6,022 bases of DNA from Alphaproteobacteria bacterium (lineage in GTDB: Bacteria > Pseudomonadota > Alphaproteobacteria > Micavibrionales > Micavibrionaceae): positions 1-6,022 of the forward strand of contig DAOWDF010000178.1 of the NCBI GenBank assembly GCA_030639165.1, in the 5' to 3' direction. A model generated the notes under the pieces. It worked only from the letters and a program-made list of their open reading frames with translations. It ran no database searches and was not told the origin of the DNA. Positions 1 through 5,452 of this stretch are shown here, piece after piece. The translations under genes and the position numbers were made by a program. The number at the start of each line of letters is the position of its first letter. The stretch's first letter is position 1.

Positions 1-656
1 ATCAGCAGCGTTTCAGCAGGCTTAGCGAAGGATTTGATAGCCTCTATCTCTTGCATAAGCTCTTCATCGATAGATAGGCGGCCAGCAGTGTCGAGCATGA
101 CAACGTCATAACCCTCTTTGCGGCCTGTATCCATTGCACGCTTTGCTATGTCGAGTGGCTTTTGGCCTTCTATAATAGGTAGTGTTGCAACATTTATTTG
201 TTCGCCTAGAATTTTTAGCTGTTCTTGCGCGGCAGGACGGTAAACGTCCAATGAAGCCATAAGGATTTTTTTGTTTTGTTTAGTTGTAAGTAAGTTGGCA
301 ATTTTTGCTGTTGATGTGGTTTTACCAGAGCCTTGTAATCCGACCATAAGGTAAGCGCTAGGTGAGCTTGTGAATTTCAGTTCTGCATGTTCGCTGCCAA
401 GCATTTCAACCAGCGCGTCATGGACGATTTTGATAACTTGCTGCGCAGGGTTAACGCCTTTGGTGACGGCTTGGCCAGTGGCTTTTTCCTTGATTGTTGT
501 GATAAAATCTTTAACAACAGGTAATGCTACGTCGGCTTCGAGCAAGGCAATGCGGATTTCACGGCTTACCGCCATGACATCATTTTCACTTAATGAGGAT
601 TTCCCTCTAAGTTTTGAAAATACTCCGCCTAATTTGTCGCTCAAGCTATCGAACAT
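1..656 (-). CDS. ffh: Signal recognition particle protein Ffh (SRP54 GTPase), N-terminal part
   Basis: Ffh binds the 4.5S SRP RNA and signal sequences of nascent membrane proteins, and docks with FtsY at the inner membrane in a GTP-dependent way. Reading the minus strand from the ATG at 656-654 gives 218 complete codons that run off the left edge, so the C-terminal part of the G domain and the methionine-rich M domain are missing here. The N domain (about 1-90) carries the ALLEADVALPVV motif at 37-48. The G domain shows the P-loop GLQGSGKTT (106-114), DVYRPAA (137-143) and DTAGRL (189-194). The start MFDSLSDKL is typical of the family; only a weak AGG lies about ten bases upstream. The P-loop GLQGSGKTT, the DVYRPAA form of the second motif and the absence of an acidic leader separate it from FtsY, which is also in this window. 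The gene is divergent from dapF. Confidence 0.97.
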   Translation of the reverse strand, partial: MFDSLSDKLGGVFSKLRGKSSLSENDVMAVSREIRIALLEADVALPVVKDFITTIKEKATGQAVTKGVNPAQQVIKIVHDALVEMLGSEHAELKFTSSPSAYLMVGLQGSGKTTSTAKIANLLTTKQNKKILMASLDVYRPAAQEQLKILGEQINVATLPIIEGQKPLDIAKRAMDTGRKEGYDVVMLDTAGRLSIDEELMQEIEAIKSFAKPAETLL

Positions 657-798
657 ATAAATACAACCTAATTAGCCACATTGAGCGTAAATTCGCCGAA
701 TGCGGTGTACCGTTAAGCACTGAAAAACAGCTTTTCAGTGGAAATTTGGCTTAAACTATGATTTATTGCGCGTAATGTCAAGAAGAGGTTTTAAAGTA
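657..798. promoter_or_regulatory. Divergent ffh/dapF intergenic control region
   Basis: This 142-base spacer separates two divergent genes and must hold both promoters. On the plus strand TATGAT (757-762) is a good -10 box. The only -35 at the right distance is TTCAGT (734-739, 17-base spacer), a three-of-six match. Transcription would begin near 769, which fits translation from 799 and argues against the start codons at 766 and 775. On the minus strand I could not find a convincing ffh promoter. No coding sequence or RNA gene is visible. Confidence 0.4.
718..740. repeat. Perfect 9-bp inverted repeat, 5-nt loop (operator or hairpin)
   Basis: CACTGAAAA (718-726) is followed after ACAGC by its exact reverse complement TTTTCAGTG (732-740). 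No T-run follows on either strand and both flanking genes point away from it, so it is not a terminator. Its right arm overlaps the putative dapF -35 box at 734-739, so a DNA-binding dimer is a plausible reader. That role is inference. Confidence 0.6.
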
Positions 799-1566
799 AT
801 GAAATTTAGGAAAATGCACGGGCTAGGGAATGATTTTGTGATCTTCGATGCGCGCACGGAAAATATAGCCTTAATGCCTGAGGATATGGCGCTGATTGCT
901 GATCGTCATTGGGGGGTTGGGTGCGACCAGTTGGTTGTTTTAGACGAGTCCGAAAAACATGATATATTTGCTTATTTCTTTAATGCGGACGGTAGCGAGA
1001 GTGGGGCATGCGGTAATGCTACGCGCTGCGTTGCTGATATTATCATGAGCGATACGGGCAAGGATGAATGCTCGATCGAGGTAACATACGGCATTTTAAA
1101 CTGTAAGAAAAAAGGTGATCTGCTGGTCGAGGTGGATATGGGTGAGCCGAAAGATCTGCGTGATCTGGATTTATCGCGCGGCGCGGTGAGTAATCCAGTG
1201 TCAGTGAATATGGGTAATCCGCATCTGGTCTTCTTTGTTGATGATCTTGCAATAGATATAGAAGAGCTTGGTAGCTATTTTGAAAACCATGATGCTTTCC
1301 CTGATCGTACTAATGTTGAGTTCGTGCAGGTGATTGATCGCACTCACTTGCGTCAAATAACTTGGGAGCGAGGAGTTGGCGTTACTGAGGCTTGTGGTTC
1401 TGGCGCATGCGCGGTTATGGCTGCGGCGGTTCATCGTGGCTTGATTGATAGCAAGGTTGAAATTGAGCTAGATGGCGGGGTATTGGATATGGAACATCTT
1501 GAAGATGGCCATATCCTTATGAGCGGTATGGTTGCCTATGTTTTCGATGGCGAATTGGCTTCCTAG
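799..1566 (+). CDS. dapF: Diaminopimelate epimerase DapF
   Basis: DapF is a cytoplasmic, cofactor-independent epimerase that converts LL- to meso-diaminopimelate, the precursor of lysine and of the peptidoglycan cross-link residue. The 255-residue product begins MKFRKMHGLGNDFV, the classic family N-terminus. The two active-site cysteines are both present: Cys71 in the GACGNATRC motif and Cys199 in the EACGSGAC motif. Length matches the bacterial family (about 255-290), with the shorter end plausible. In-frame starts at 766 (TTG) and 775 (ATG) would add 11 or 8 residues not seen in the family. The ATG at 799 has the Shine-Dalgarno AGAGG (784-788) ten bases upstream and is preferred. The stop at 1564-1566 lies 6 bases from the end of the convergent gene on the other strand. 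Confidence 0.97.
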   Translation: MKFRKMHGLGNDFVIFDARTENIALMPEDMALIADRHWGVGCDQLVVLDESEKHDIFAYFFNADGSESGACGNATRCVADIIMSDTGKDECSIEVTYGILNCKKKGDLLVEVDMGEPKDLRDLDLSRGAVSNPVSVNMGNPHLVFFVDDLAIDIEELGSYFENHDAFPDRTNVEFVQVIDRTHLRQITWERGVGVTEACGSGACAVMAAAVHRGLIDSKVEIELDGGVLDMEHLEDGHILMSGMVAYVFDGELAS

Positions 1567-1572
1567 CGAACT

Positions 1573-2049
1573 TTATCCTATATAGTGCCCTGTGGAGAAG
1601 AGGTTATCATCTCTGTGGGTGCTTATAGAAGCAGTTTGGGTGTTGCTGTTTGCTGGTTGTGCCTTTGGTGCTGATATCGGGTAAACACTGTGCATGTTTT
1701 CAATTTCGCCGTCAAAGCGAGGGTTTATAACGTGGCTTGTCATGTTTGATACTTTAATACCAAGTTCTTTTGCAGTCTCTGGTTCTAATTTCAATAAGGA
1801 TTTTGGGTTTGAATAGTATTTACCAAAATGCTCTTGAGGTATATTGATTATAAAGTCAACTATTGGTAATACCATATTACTATGTTCTCTATATTGACCG
1901 CCTGATAGCTCTACCTTTATGATGTCAGGATGTTCTTTGTTATGGGTCATTGTTGCGCTAAATCTTGTTCCAAGAAAAGTAGTCTCATGTTGTGAAATTT
2001 TTTCGTTAAAACCGTTATTTTTCCATTGTCTTTTTATATTTAGCTTCAT
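1573..2049 (-). CDS. Hypothetical protein, 158 residues, unrecognised
   Basis: I do not recognise this protein. It is predicted soluble: I see no signal peptide or membrane segment. Residues 1-110 mix charged and hydrophobic stretches (for example VLPIVDFIINI). The C-terminal 35 residues are Ser/Thr/Asn/Pro/Ala-rich and look disordered. The ATG at 2049 is preferred because GGGTGA (2060-2055) lies five bases upstream. A GTG at 2058 would add three residues but has no ribosome site. The ORF is long for chance, has a plausible promoter (TTTCCA 2109-2104, 18 bases, TATTAT 2085-2080), and is neatly packed between dapF (convergent) and mtaB (divergent). It interrupts a gene order in which dapF usually reads into mtaB. 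Its function cannot be inferred from position, because it is transcribed separately. Confidence 0.75.
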   Translation of the reverse strand: MKLNIKRQWKNNGFNEKISQHETTFLGTRFSATMTHNKEHPDIIKVELSGGQYREHSNMVLPIVDFIINIPQEHFGKYYSNPKSLLKLEPETAKELGIKVSNMTSHVINPRFDGEIENMHSVYPISAPKAQPANSNTQTASISTHRDDNLFSTGHYIG

Positions 2050-2078
2050 GTTAATCACCCGTAATTAATTTTTAAATT

Positions 2079-2084
2079 TATAAT
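2079..2084 (+). promoter_or_regulatory. Putative -10 box upstream of mtaB
   Basis: This is a perfect TATAAT on the plus strand, but no -35 match lies 16-19 bases upstream. If used, transcription starts near 2091, just about at the Shine-Dalgarno of the mini-ORF, giving a nearly leaderless start for it. A slightly upstream start would serve the mini-ORF better. It overlaps the -10 box of the divergent gene, so the two promoters would compete for polymerase. Confidence 0.3.
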
Positions 2085-2109
2085 ATTAGGGGAGTATTTA
2101 ATATGGAAA
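2080..2109 (-). promoter_or_regulatory. Putative sigma70-type promoter of the 158-residue gene
   Basis: On the minus strand TTTCCA (2109-2104, four of six) and TATTAT (2085-2080, five of six) are 18 bases apart, about 30 bases before the ATG at 2049. The region is AT-rich, so chance matches are likely. Confidence 0.4.
2088..2094 (+). promoter_or_regulatory. Strong Shine-Dalgarno of the pre-mtaB mini-ORF
   Basis: AGGGGAG lies eight bases before the ATG at 2103 and is one of the best purine-rich ribosome sites in the window. It serves the 15-codon mini-ORF and is too far (58 bases) to serve the mtaB start at 2153 directly. Confidence 0.6.
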
Positions 2110-2150
2110 CATATGCTTGTCAAGTGGTTTCTTTTCTAGTATGGGTGTAG
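2103..2150 (+). CDS. Putative 15-residue leader peptide upstream of mtaB
   Basis: ATG at 2103 opens a reading frame for METYACQVVSFLVWV, ending with TAG at 2148-2150, two bases before the mtaB ATG at 2153. It has the strong ribosome site AGGGGAG eight bases upstream. The peptide is hydrophobic at its C-terminus and shows no family resemblance. A ribosome terminating here would cover the mtaB ribosome site and start, so translational coupling is the simplest role. It has only one ANN codon (ACA) after the start, so it is not an obvious sensor of the tRNAs MtaB modifies. It could also be a chance ORF, or the remnant of a frameshifted N-terminus. The latter is unlikely because MtaB proteins normally start close to the TFGCRLN motif. 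Confidence 0.45.
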   Translation: METYACQVVSFLVWV

Positions 2151-2152
2151 GC

Positions 2153-3373
2153 ATGAAGAATAAAGAACCTAAATTAGTTACTTTTGGATGCCGCCTTAAC
2201 TTCTATGAGAGTGAGGTTATGCGTGATCATGCGCGTAATGCTGATCTTGGTGAAGCTATTATATTTAATACTTGTGCTGTGACGAAGGAAGCGGAGCGGC
2301 AAGCTCGGCAAGCTATACGTAAGGCGCGGAAGAATAATCCCGAAGCCAAGATCATCGTGACTGGTTGTTCGGCGCAGATTACTCCACAAAGATATGCTGA
2401 TATGGAGGAGGTTGACCAAGTTATTGGTAATGATCTTAAGCTGGAAGCGGAGAGCTGGGGCGCGCAAGGCAGCGCTAAAATCATGGTTAATGATATCATG
2501 TCGGTGAAGGAAACCGCTTCCCACTTAATACAAGGATATGAAGATAAGTCACGCGCATTTATGCAGGTGCAAAATGGCTGTGATCATCGCTGTACGTTTT
2601 GTATTATCCCTTATGGGCGGGGTAATTCGCGCTCTGTTCCTATGGGGGTGATTGCCGAGCAATTGCGCGCTCTGGTTGCTCAGGGATATAATGAGGTGGT
2701 GTTTACCGGTGTTGATGTGACCTCTTATGGAGCGGATTTACCTAGCGCCCCAACATTCGGGCAGATGATTAGGCGCGTACTGGCGATGGTTCCTGAATTG
2801 CCGCGTTTGCGCTTGTCTTCACTTGATCCTGTTGAGATTGATGATGATTTATGGTGGCTGATTGAGCATGAGCCTCGCCTTATGCCGCACTTGCATCTGT
2901 CATTGCAAGCTGGTGATGATATGATCTTAAAACGCATGAAGCGCAGGCATTTGCGTCAGGATGTTATAGATGTGTGCGCTAAGGCGCGGGAACTTCGCCC
3001 TGACATGGTTTTTGGCGCGGATATAATCGCTGGCTTTCCTACAGAAACCGAGGAGATGTTTGCGAATACTATGCGTATAGTCGAGGAGTGCGATATTACC
3101 TATTTACATGTATTCCCTTATTCAGAGCGTGAAGGCACTCCTGCCGCCCGCATTCCAAATCAAGTTGATGTACCAGTACGAAAGCAGAGAGCGGCGCGTT
3201 TGCGTAAGCTTGGGAGTGCGCAGCTGGAGCGCTTGCTGGCTCGTAATGTTGGTAGGGACATGCGAGTGCTGGTTGAAAAAGGTGGTATCGGCAGGGCGGA
3301 AAACTTTTTGCCTGTAAATGTTCCTGAAGGCAGTGATGTTGGTTCGCTGCTTAATGTTAAACTGGAGTTGTAA
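2153..3373 (+). CDS. mtaB: tRNA t6A37 methylthiotransferase MtaB (radical SAM)
   Basis: MtaB inserts a methylthio group at C2 of N6-threonylcarbamoyladenosine 37 in tRNAs reading ANN codons, using two [4Fe-4S] clusters and S-adenosylmethionine. The 406-residue product has the N-terminal UPF0004-type domain with three cluster cysteines, Cys13 (TFGCRLN), Cys41 (FNTCAVT) and Cys72 (VTGCSAQ). The radical SAM motif CDHRCTFC has Cys143, Cys147 and Cys150. A short TRAM-like tail occupies about the last 50 residues. TFGCRLN and PYGRGNSRS favour MtaB over MiaB or RimO. The start at 2153 is chosen because it puts TFGC near the N-terminus and has GGGTG (2143-2147) five bases upstream. TTG 2117 and ATG 2141 would extend it but lack ribosome sites. 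It follows a 15-codon mini-ORF and is followed after one base by the 122-residue gene. Confidence 0.95.
   Translation: MKNKEPKLVTFGCRLNFYESEVMRDHARNADLGEAIIFNTCAVTKEAERQARQAIRKARKNNPEAKIIVTGCSAQITPQRYADMEEVDQVIGNDLKLEAESWGAQGSAKIMVNDIMSVKETASHLIQGYEDKSRAFMQVQNGCDHRCTFCIIPYGRGNSRSVPMGVIAEQLRALVAQGYNEVVFTGVDVTSYGADLPSAPTFGQMIRRVLAMVPELPRLRLSSLDPVEIDDDLWWLIEHEPRLMPHLHLSLQAGDDMILKRMKRRHLRQDVIDVCAKARELRPDMVFGADIIAGFPTETEEMFANTMRIVEECDITYLHVFPYSEREGTPAARIPNQVDVPVRKQRAARLRKLGSAQLERLLARNVGRDMRVLVEKGGIGRAENFLPVNVPEGSDVGSLLNVKLEL
3364..3367 (+). promoter_or_regulatory. Shine-Dalgarno inside the end of mtaB
   Basis: GGAG within the last codons of mtaB lies seven bases before the ATG at 3375. It fixes the start of the 122-residue gene there rather than at upstream in-frame ATGs, such as 3318, that sit inside mtaB. 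Confidence 0.65.
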
Positions 3374-3374
3374 T

Positions 3375-3743
3375 ATGAATATGCTGAGTAATGTTTTTAA
3401 AAAAACAAAAGGGGTAAGCGCTGTTGTTAATAATGAGCCGGCCGGCCAGATAGAAAGGTATGAGTGTTGTCAGTCAAGGCTGCTAGAGGGTTTTTTAACT
3501 CTTAGGGGTGAAGCTGATATTGATAACTTAAGGATGTATGATGGAAGAACTGGACAGAATATAACGGTTAGTACTGTGTCAGAATCGTTGTATTTTGCTG
3601 ATGATGCGATGAAGAAAAAGGTGGTTGACTTTGCCTATGTTCAGGCAGCACTTGAGCAAGCCGCAGCCCATATAAGTTTTATTTGCGCGCATCTTGATGA
3701 TGGTGTTGATGATCCTAGTGTATTTGAATATGATGCTTTTTAA
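3375..3743 (+). CDS. Hypothetical protein, 122 residues, coupled to mtaB
   Basis: I do not recognise this protein. It begins MNMLSNVFKKTKG one base after the mtaB stop, with its ribosome site inside mtaB, so it is almost certainly co-transcribed and probably translationally coupled with mtaB. The N-terminal 20 residues are basic. The middle carries an adjacent Cys-Cys pair (31-32). Residues 78-106 look alpha-helical (MKKKVVDFAYVQAALEQAAA). The C-terminus is strongly acidic and ends VFEYDAF. There is no signal peptide or clear membrane segment, and it is probably cytoplasmic. No promoter lies in front of it, and no terminator follows before the promoter of the next gene. A link to tRNA modification is suggested only by position. 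Confidence 0.8.
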   Translation: MNMLSNVFKKTKGVSAVVNNEPAGQIERYECCQSRLLEGFLTLRGEADIDNLRMYDGRTGQNITVSTVSESLYFADDAMKKKVVDFAYVQAALEQAAAHISFICAHLDDGVDDPSVFEYDAF

Positions 3744-3763
3744 TTAGCTCTATCCACTTGATT

Positions 3764-3792
3764 TTGTCATAATTTTGCATTATCCATATACT
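3764..3792 (+). promoter_or_regulatory. Strong sigma70-type promoter of the 96-residue gene
   Basis: TTGTCA (3764-3769, five of six) and TATACT (3787-3792, five of six) are separated by exactly 17 bases. Transcription would begin near 3799, giving a leader of about 20 bases before the ATG at 3819. This is the best-matching two-box promoter in the window. Confidence 0.7.
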
Positions 3793-3818
3793 TATATAAC
3801 TGATTAAAGGGTATGAAA

Positions 3819-4109
3819 ATGACTGTACATCCAATGCACACTGTATATTGGCAATTTTATATGAGCACTCATAATGATTTAAAGGCGCGAGTTGATGCTG
3901 TTGTTGATGGCGCAACGGTTAGTAATGGTGATGATACTGTGCTTTCTAAAGTTGATGTTGGAACGACATTATCCGAAATATATAGTCATTTAACCATTGA
4001 TCCTAAGGACACTGACCTTGATGAAAAAGCGCGTGTGAGATTGGCTAGCCATATGATGCGTGAGTTGGATGCTGATTTGGATAGGTTTGAAGTGCAGCCT
4101 GCTATCTAA
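3819..4109 (+). CDS. Hypothetical protein, 96 residues, unrecognised
   Basis: I do not recognise this protein. It starts MTVHPMHTVYWQFYMSTHND and is otherwise acidic and probably helical, with Asp-rich stretches near residues 22-48 and 60-90. There is no signal peptide, membrane segment or metal-binding motif that I can name. The ATG at 3819 is chosen because AAAGGG (3806-3811) lies seven bases upstream; the ATG at 3813 is only one base from it, and the ATG at 3861 has no ribosome site. It has its own strong promoter and a hairpin terminator directly after the stop, so it is a monocistronic unit set between the mtaB pair and ftsY. A promoter of this quality suggests substantial expression, which is inference. 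Confidence 0.75.
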   Translation: MTVHPMHTVYWQFYMSTHNDLKARVDAVVDGATVSNGDDTVLSKVDVGTTLSEIYSHLTIDPKDTDLDEKARVRLASHMMRELDADLDRFEVQPAI

Positions 4110-4132
4110 AACAAGCAATAACAGCTTGTTTT
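4108..4132 (+). terminator. Rho-independent terminator after the 96-residue gene
   Basis: AAAACAAGC (4108-4116) pairs perfectly with GCTTGTTTT (4124-4132) around a seven-base loop, starting inside the stop codon. The T-run is short (four) and only three of nine pairs are G-C, so termination may be partial. The arms read A-rich then T-rich, so the structure could also work on the other strand. Confidence 0.6.
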
Positions 4133-4153
4133 GCGCGGTGAATGCCATATAAT
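4126..4153 (+). promoter_or_regulatory. Putative ftsY promoter
   Basis: A perfect TATAAT (4148-4153) lies 16 bases after TTGTTT (4126-4131, three of six). The -35 box is inside the right arm of the terminator hairpin. Transcription would start near 4160, about 20 bases before ftsY, whose ribosome site is AAGGGA (4167-4172). Confidence 0.55.
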
Positions 4154-4164
4154 AAGCCTTATTA
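4150..4164. repeat. 15-base palindrome overlapping the ftsY -10 box
   Basis: TAATAAGCCTTATTA has perfect 7-base arms around a central C and covers the end of the -10 box and the expected start site. It could be an operator, but AT-rich DNA yields such palindromes by chance. Confidence 0.4.
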
Positions 4165-4179
4165 ACAAGGGATAACGAT

Positions 4180-5367
4180 ATGGCTTTTTGGCGTAAGAAG
4201 AAAAACGTAAAAGTACAAGAACAAGATGCTGCCGATCAGGAGCTTTTACAGCCTGAAGGGGAGCCTTCTATTGAGCCTTCTACAGATTATGAGGCCGAGC
4301 TAGATAGTGACCCAATGAAATCTGGAATTTACAAAAAAGATAATGACGTTATAGCAGAGCTAGACGTTACCCCCACGCCTGATAGCGTCCCAGAATTTGA
4401 GACTGTAAAAGACACTGATTTGGATGCTGATCATTCCGATGAGGGTGGCTGGTTATCGCGTATGGCGAGTGGTTTGGGCAAGTCATCCAATAAAATCACG
4501 CAAGGGCTTAGTGATATTATCACTAAATCAAAGCTTGATCAGGATGCGTTAGATGCGCTTGAAGAGGTTTTGATCATGGCTGATCTTGGCCCTGCTACGG
4601 CGGCTAAGGTGATTGAGGATTTCTCCAAAGATCGTTTTGGTAAGGATATTTCCGAGGAGGAAATCAAGCAAGCTCTGGCAGATAGTATGACAGAGATATT
4701 AGAGCCTGTAGCCAAACCGCTTACAATAGATAAGCCTGATAATGCGCCATATGTGATATTGGTTTGCGGTGTTAATGGTGCGGGTAAGACCACCACTATC
4801 GGGAAATATACTAATCAGCTTGTGAAAGAGCAGGGTAAGTCGGTTATGATTGCAGCGGCTGATACTTTTAGGGCTGCGGCGATTGAGCAGCTCAAGGTAT
4901 GGGCAGATAGAAGTGGTGCTAAATTCTTTACCAAAGATGTAGGATCGGATGCGGCTGCGGTGGCTTATGAAGCTTATGAGCAAGCAGTTAAGGATAATGT
5001 TGATGTATTGTTTATTGATACGGCAGGGCGTTTGCAGAATAAGGCTAACCTAATGGAAGAGCTTGGTAAGATTATCCGTGTATTGAAGAAGAAGGATGAG
5101 AGTATTCCACATTCAACATTGCTGGTTTTGGACTCGACTACGGGACAAAATGCTTATTCGCAAGTTACGAAGTTTAAGGAAATGGTTGATATTAGTGGCT
5201 TGATTGTAACTAAGCTTGATGGTTCTGCCAAGGGTGGGGTTTTGGTTGGGTTAGCGGATCAATTCGGTATTCCTGTGCACGCGATTGGTATTGGTGAGGC
5301 AATTGATGATTTACGAGCGTTTAATGCGCGTGGTTATGCTGGCTCATTGATGGGGCTTGATACCTGA
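4180..5367 (+). CDS. ftsY: Signal recognition particle receptor FtsY
   Basis: FtsY is the membrane-associated SRP receptor GTPase. It pairs with Ffh so that both hydrolyse GTP and hand the ribosome to the Sec translocon. The 395-residue product has a basic N-terminus (MAFWRKKK), an acidic low-complexity A domain to about residue 90, an N domain (about 91-185) and a complete G domain. Its motifs are GVNGAGKTT (197-205), DTFRAAA (228-234), DTAGRL (280-285), TKLDG (344-348) and GIGE (370-373), followed by the usual DDLRAFNA segment and a GLD-type C-terminus. No transmembrane helix is visible, so membrane attachment would be peripheral, as is usual for the family. The ATG at 4180 has AAGGGA seven bases upstream. 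The A domain is shorter than in E. coli (497-residue protein). Its partner ffh lies about 3.5 kb away on the other strand. Confidence 0.97.
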   Translation: MAFWRKKKNVKVQEQDAADQELLQPEGEPSIEPSTDYEAELDSDPMKSGIYKKDNDVIAELDVTPTPDSVPEFETVKDTDLDADHSDEGGWLSRMASGLGKSSNKITQGLSDIITKSKLDQDALDALEEVLIMADLGPATAAKVIEDFSKDRFGKDISEEEIKQALADSMTEILEPVAKPLTIDKPDNAPYVILVCGVNGAGKTTTIGKYTNQLVKEQGKSVMIAAADTFRAAAIEQLKVWADRSGAKFFTKDVGSDAAAVAYEAYEQAVKDNVDVLFIDTAGRLQNKANLMEELGKIIRVLKKKDESIPHSTLLVLDSTTGQNAYSQVTKFKEMVDISGLIVTKLDGSAKGGVLVGLADQFGIPVHAIGIGEAIDDLRAFNARGYAGSLMGLDT

Positions 5368-5452
5368 TTATAGATGCCCCCTTTGTTCTGATTAATTTGA
5401 AATATTCTGTGTAATTCACTTAATTTTAACATTAATGAGGCATGATACTCAG
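5368..5452 (+). other. ftsY-amn spacer, no clear terminator
   Basis: These 85 AT-rich bases contain no convincing terminator hairpin. TTGAAA (5397-5402) resembles a -35 box, but the hexamer 17 bases on (TTAATT, 5420-5425) is poor, so an amn promoter is uncertain. Read-through from ftsY is possible. Confidence 0.35.

Noticed and set aside
370..660. 96-residue plus-strand ORF
   Set aside because: It lies antisense to the clear Ffh coding sequence and shows no family likeness or own ribosome site; it is a shadow frame.
766..798. Longer dapF N-terminus from TTG 766 or ATG 775
   Set aside because: The extension is not typical of DapF, 766 is at or before the likely transcription start, and the ribosome site AGAGG fits only the ATG at 799.
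1043..1434. Two minus-strand ORFs of 69 and 77 residues inside dapF
   Set aside because: Both are antisense to a complete DapF with intact catalytic cysteines; their translations look random.
1620..1633. Short hairpin TGCTT-ATAG-AAGCA as a dapF terminator
   Set aside because: It has only five base pairs and no T-run on either strand, and lies inside the coding sequence of the convergent gene.
2117..2152. Longer mtaB N-terminus from TTG 2117 or ATG 2141
   Set aside because: No ribosome site precedes either codon, and the family starts close to the TFGC motif, so 2153 is preferred.
2174..2937. Three minus-strand ORFs inside mtaB
   Set aside because: They are antisense to a fully recognisable MtaB and have no supporting signals.
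3715..3915. 66-residue minus-strand ORF across the promoter of the 96-residue gene
   Set aside because: It overlaps the well-formed plus-strand promoter, ribosome site and start, and its composition is unlike a real protein.
5420..5435. TTAAT...ATTAA inverted repeat before amn
   Set aside because: Five-base AT-only arms in AT-rich DNA are expected by chance.
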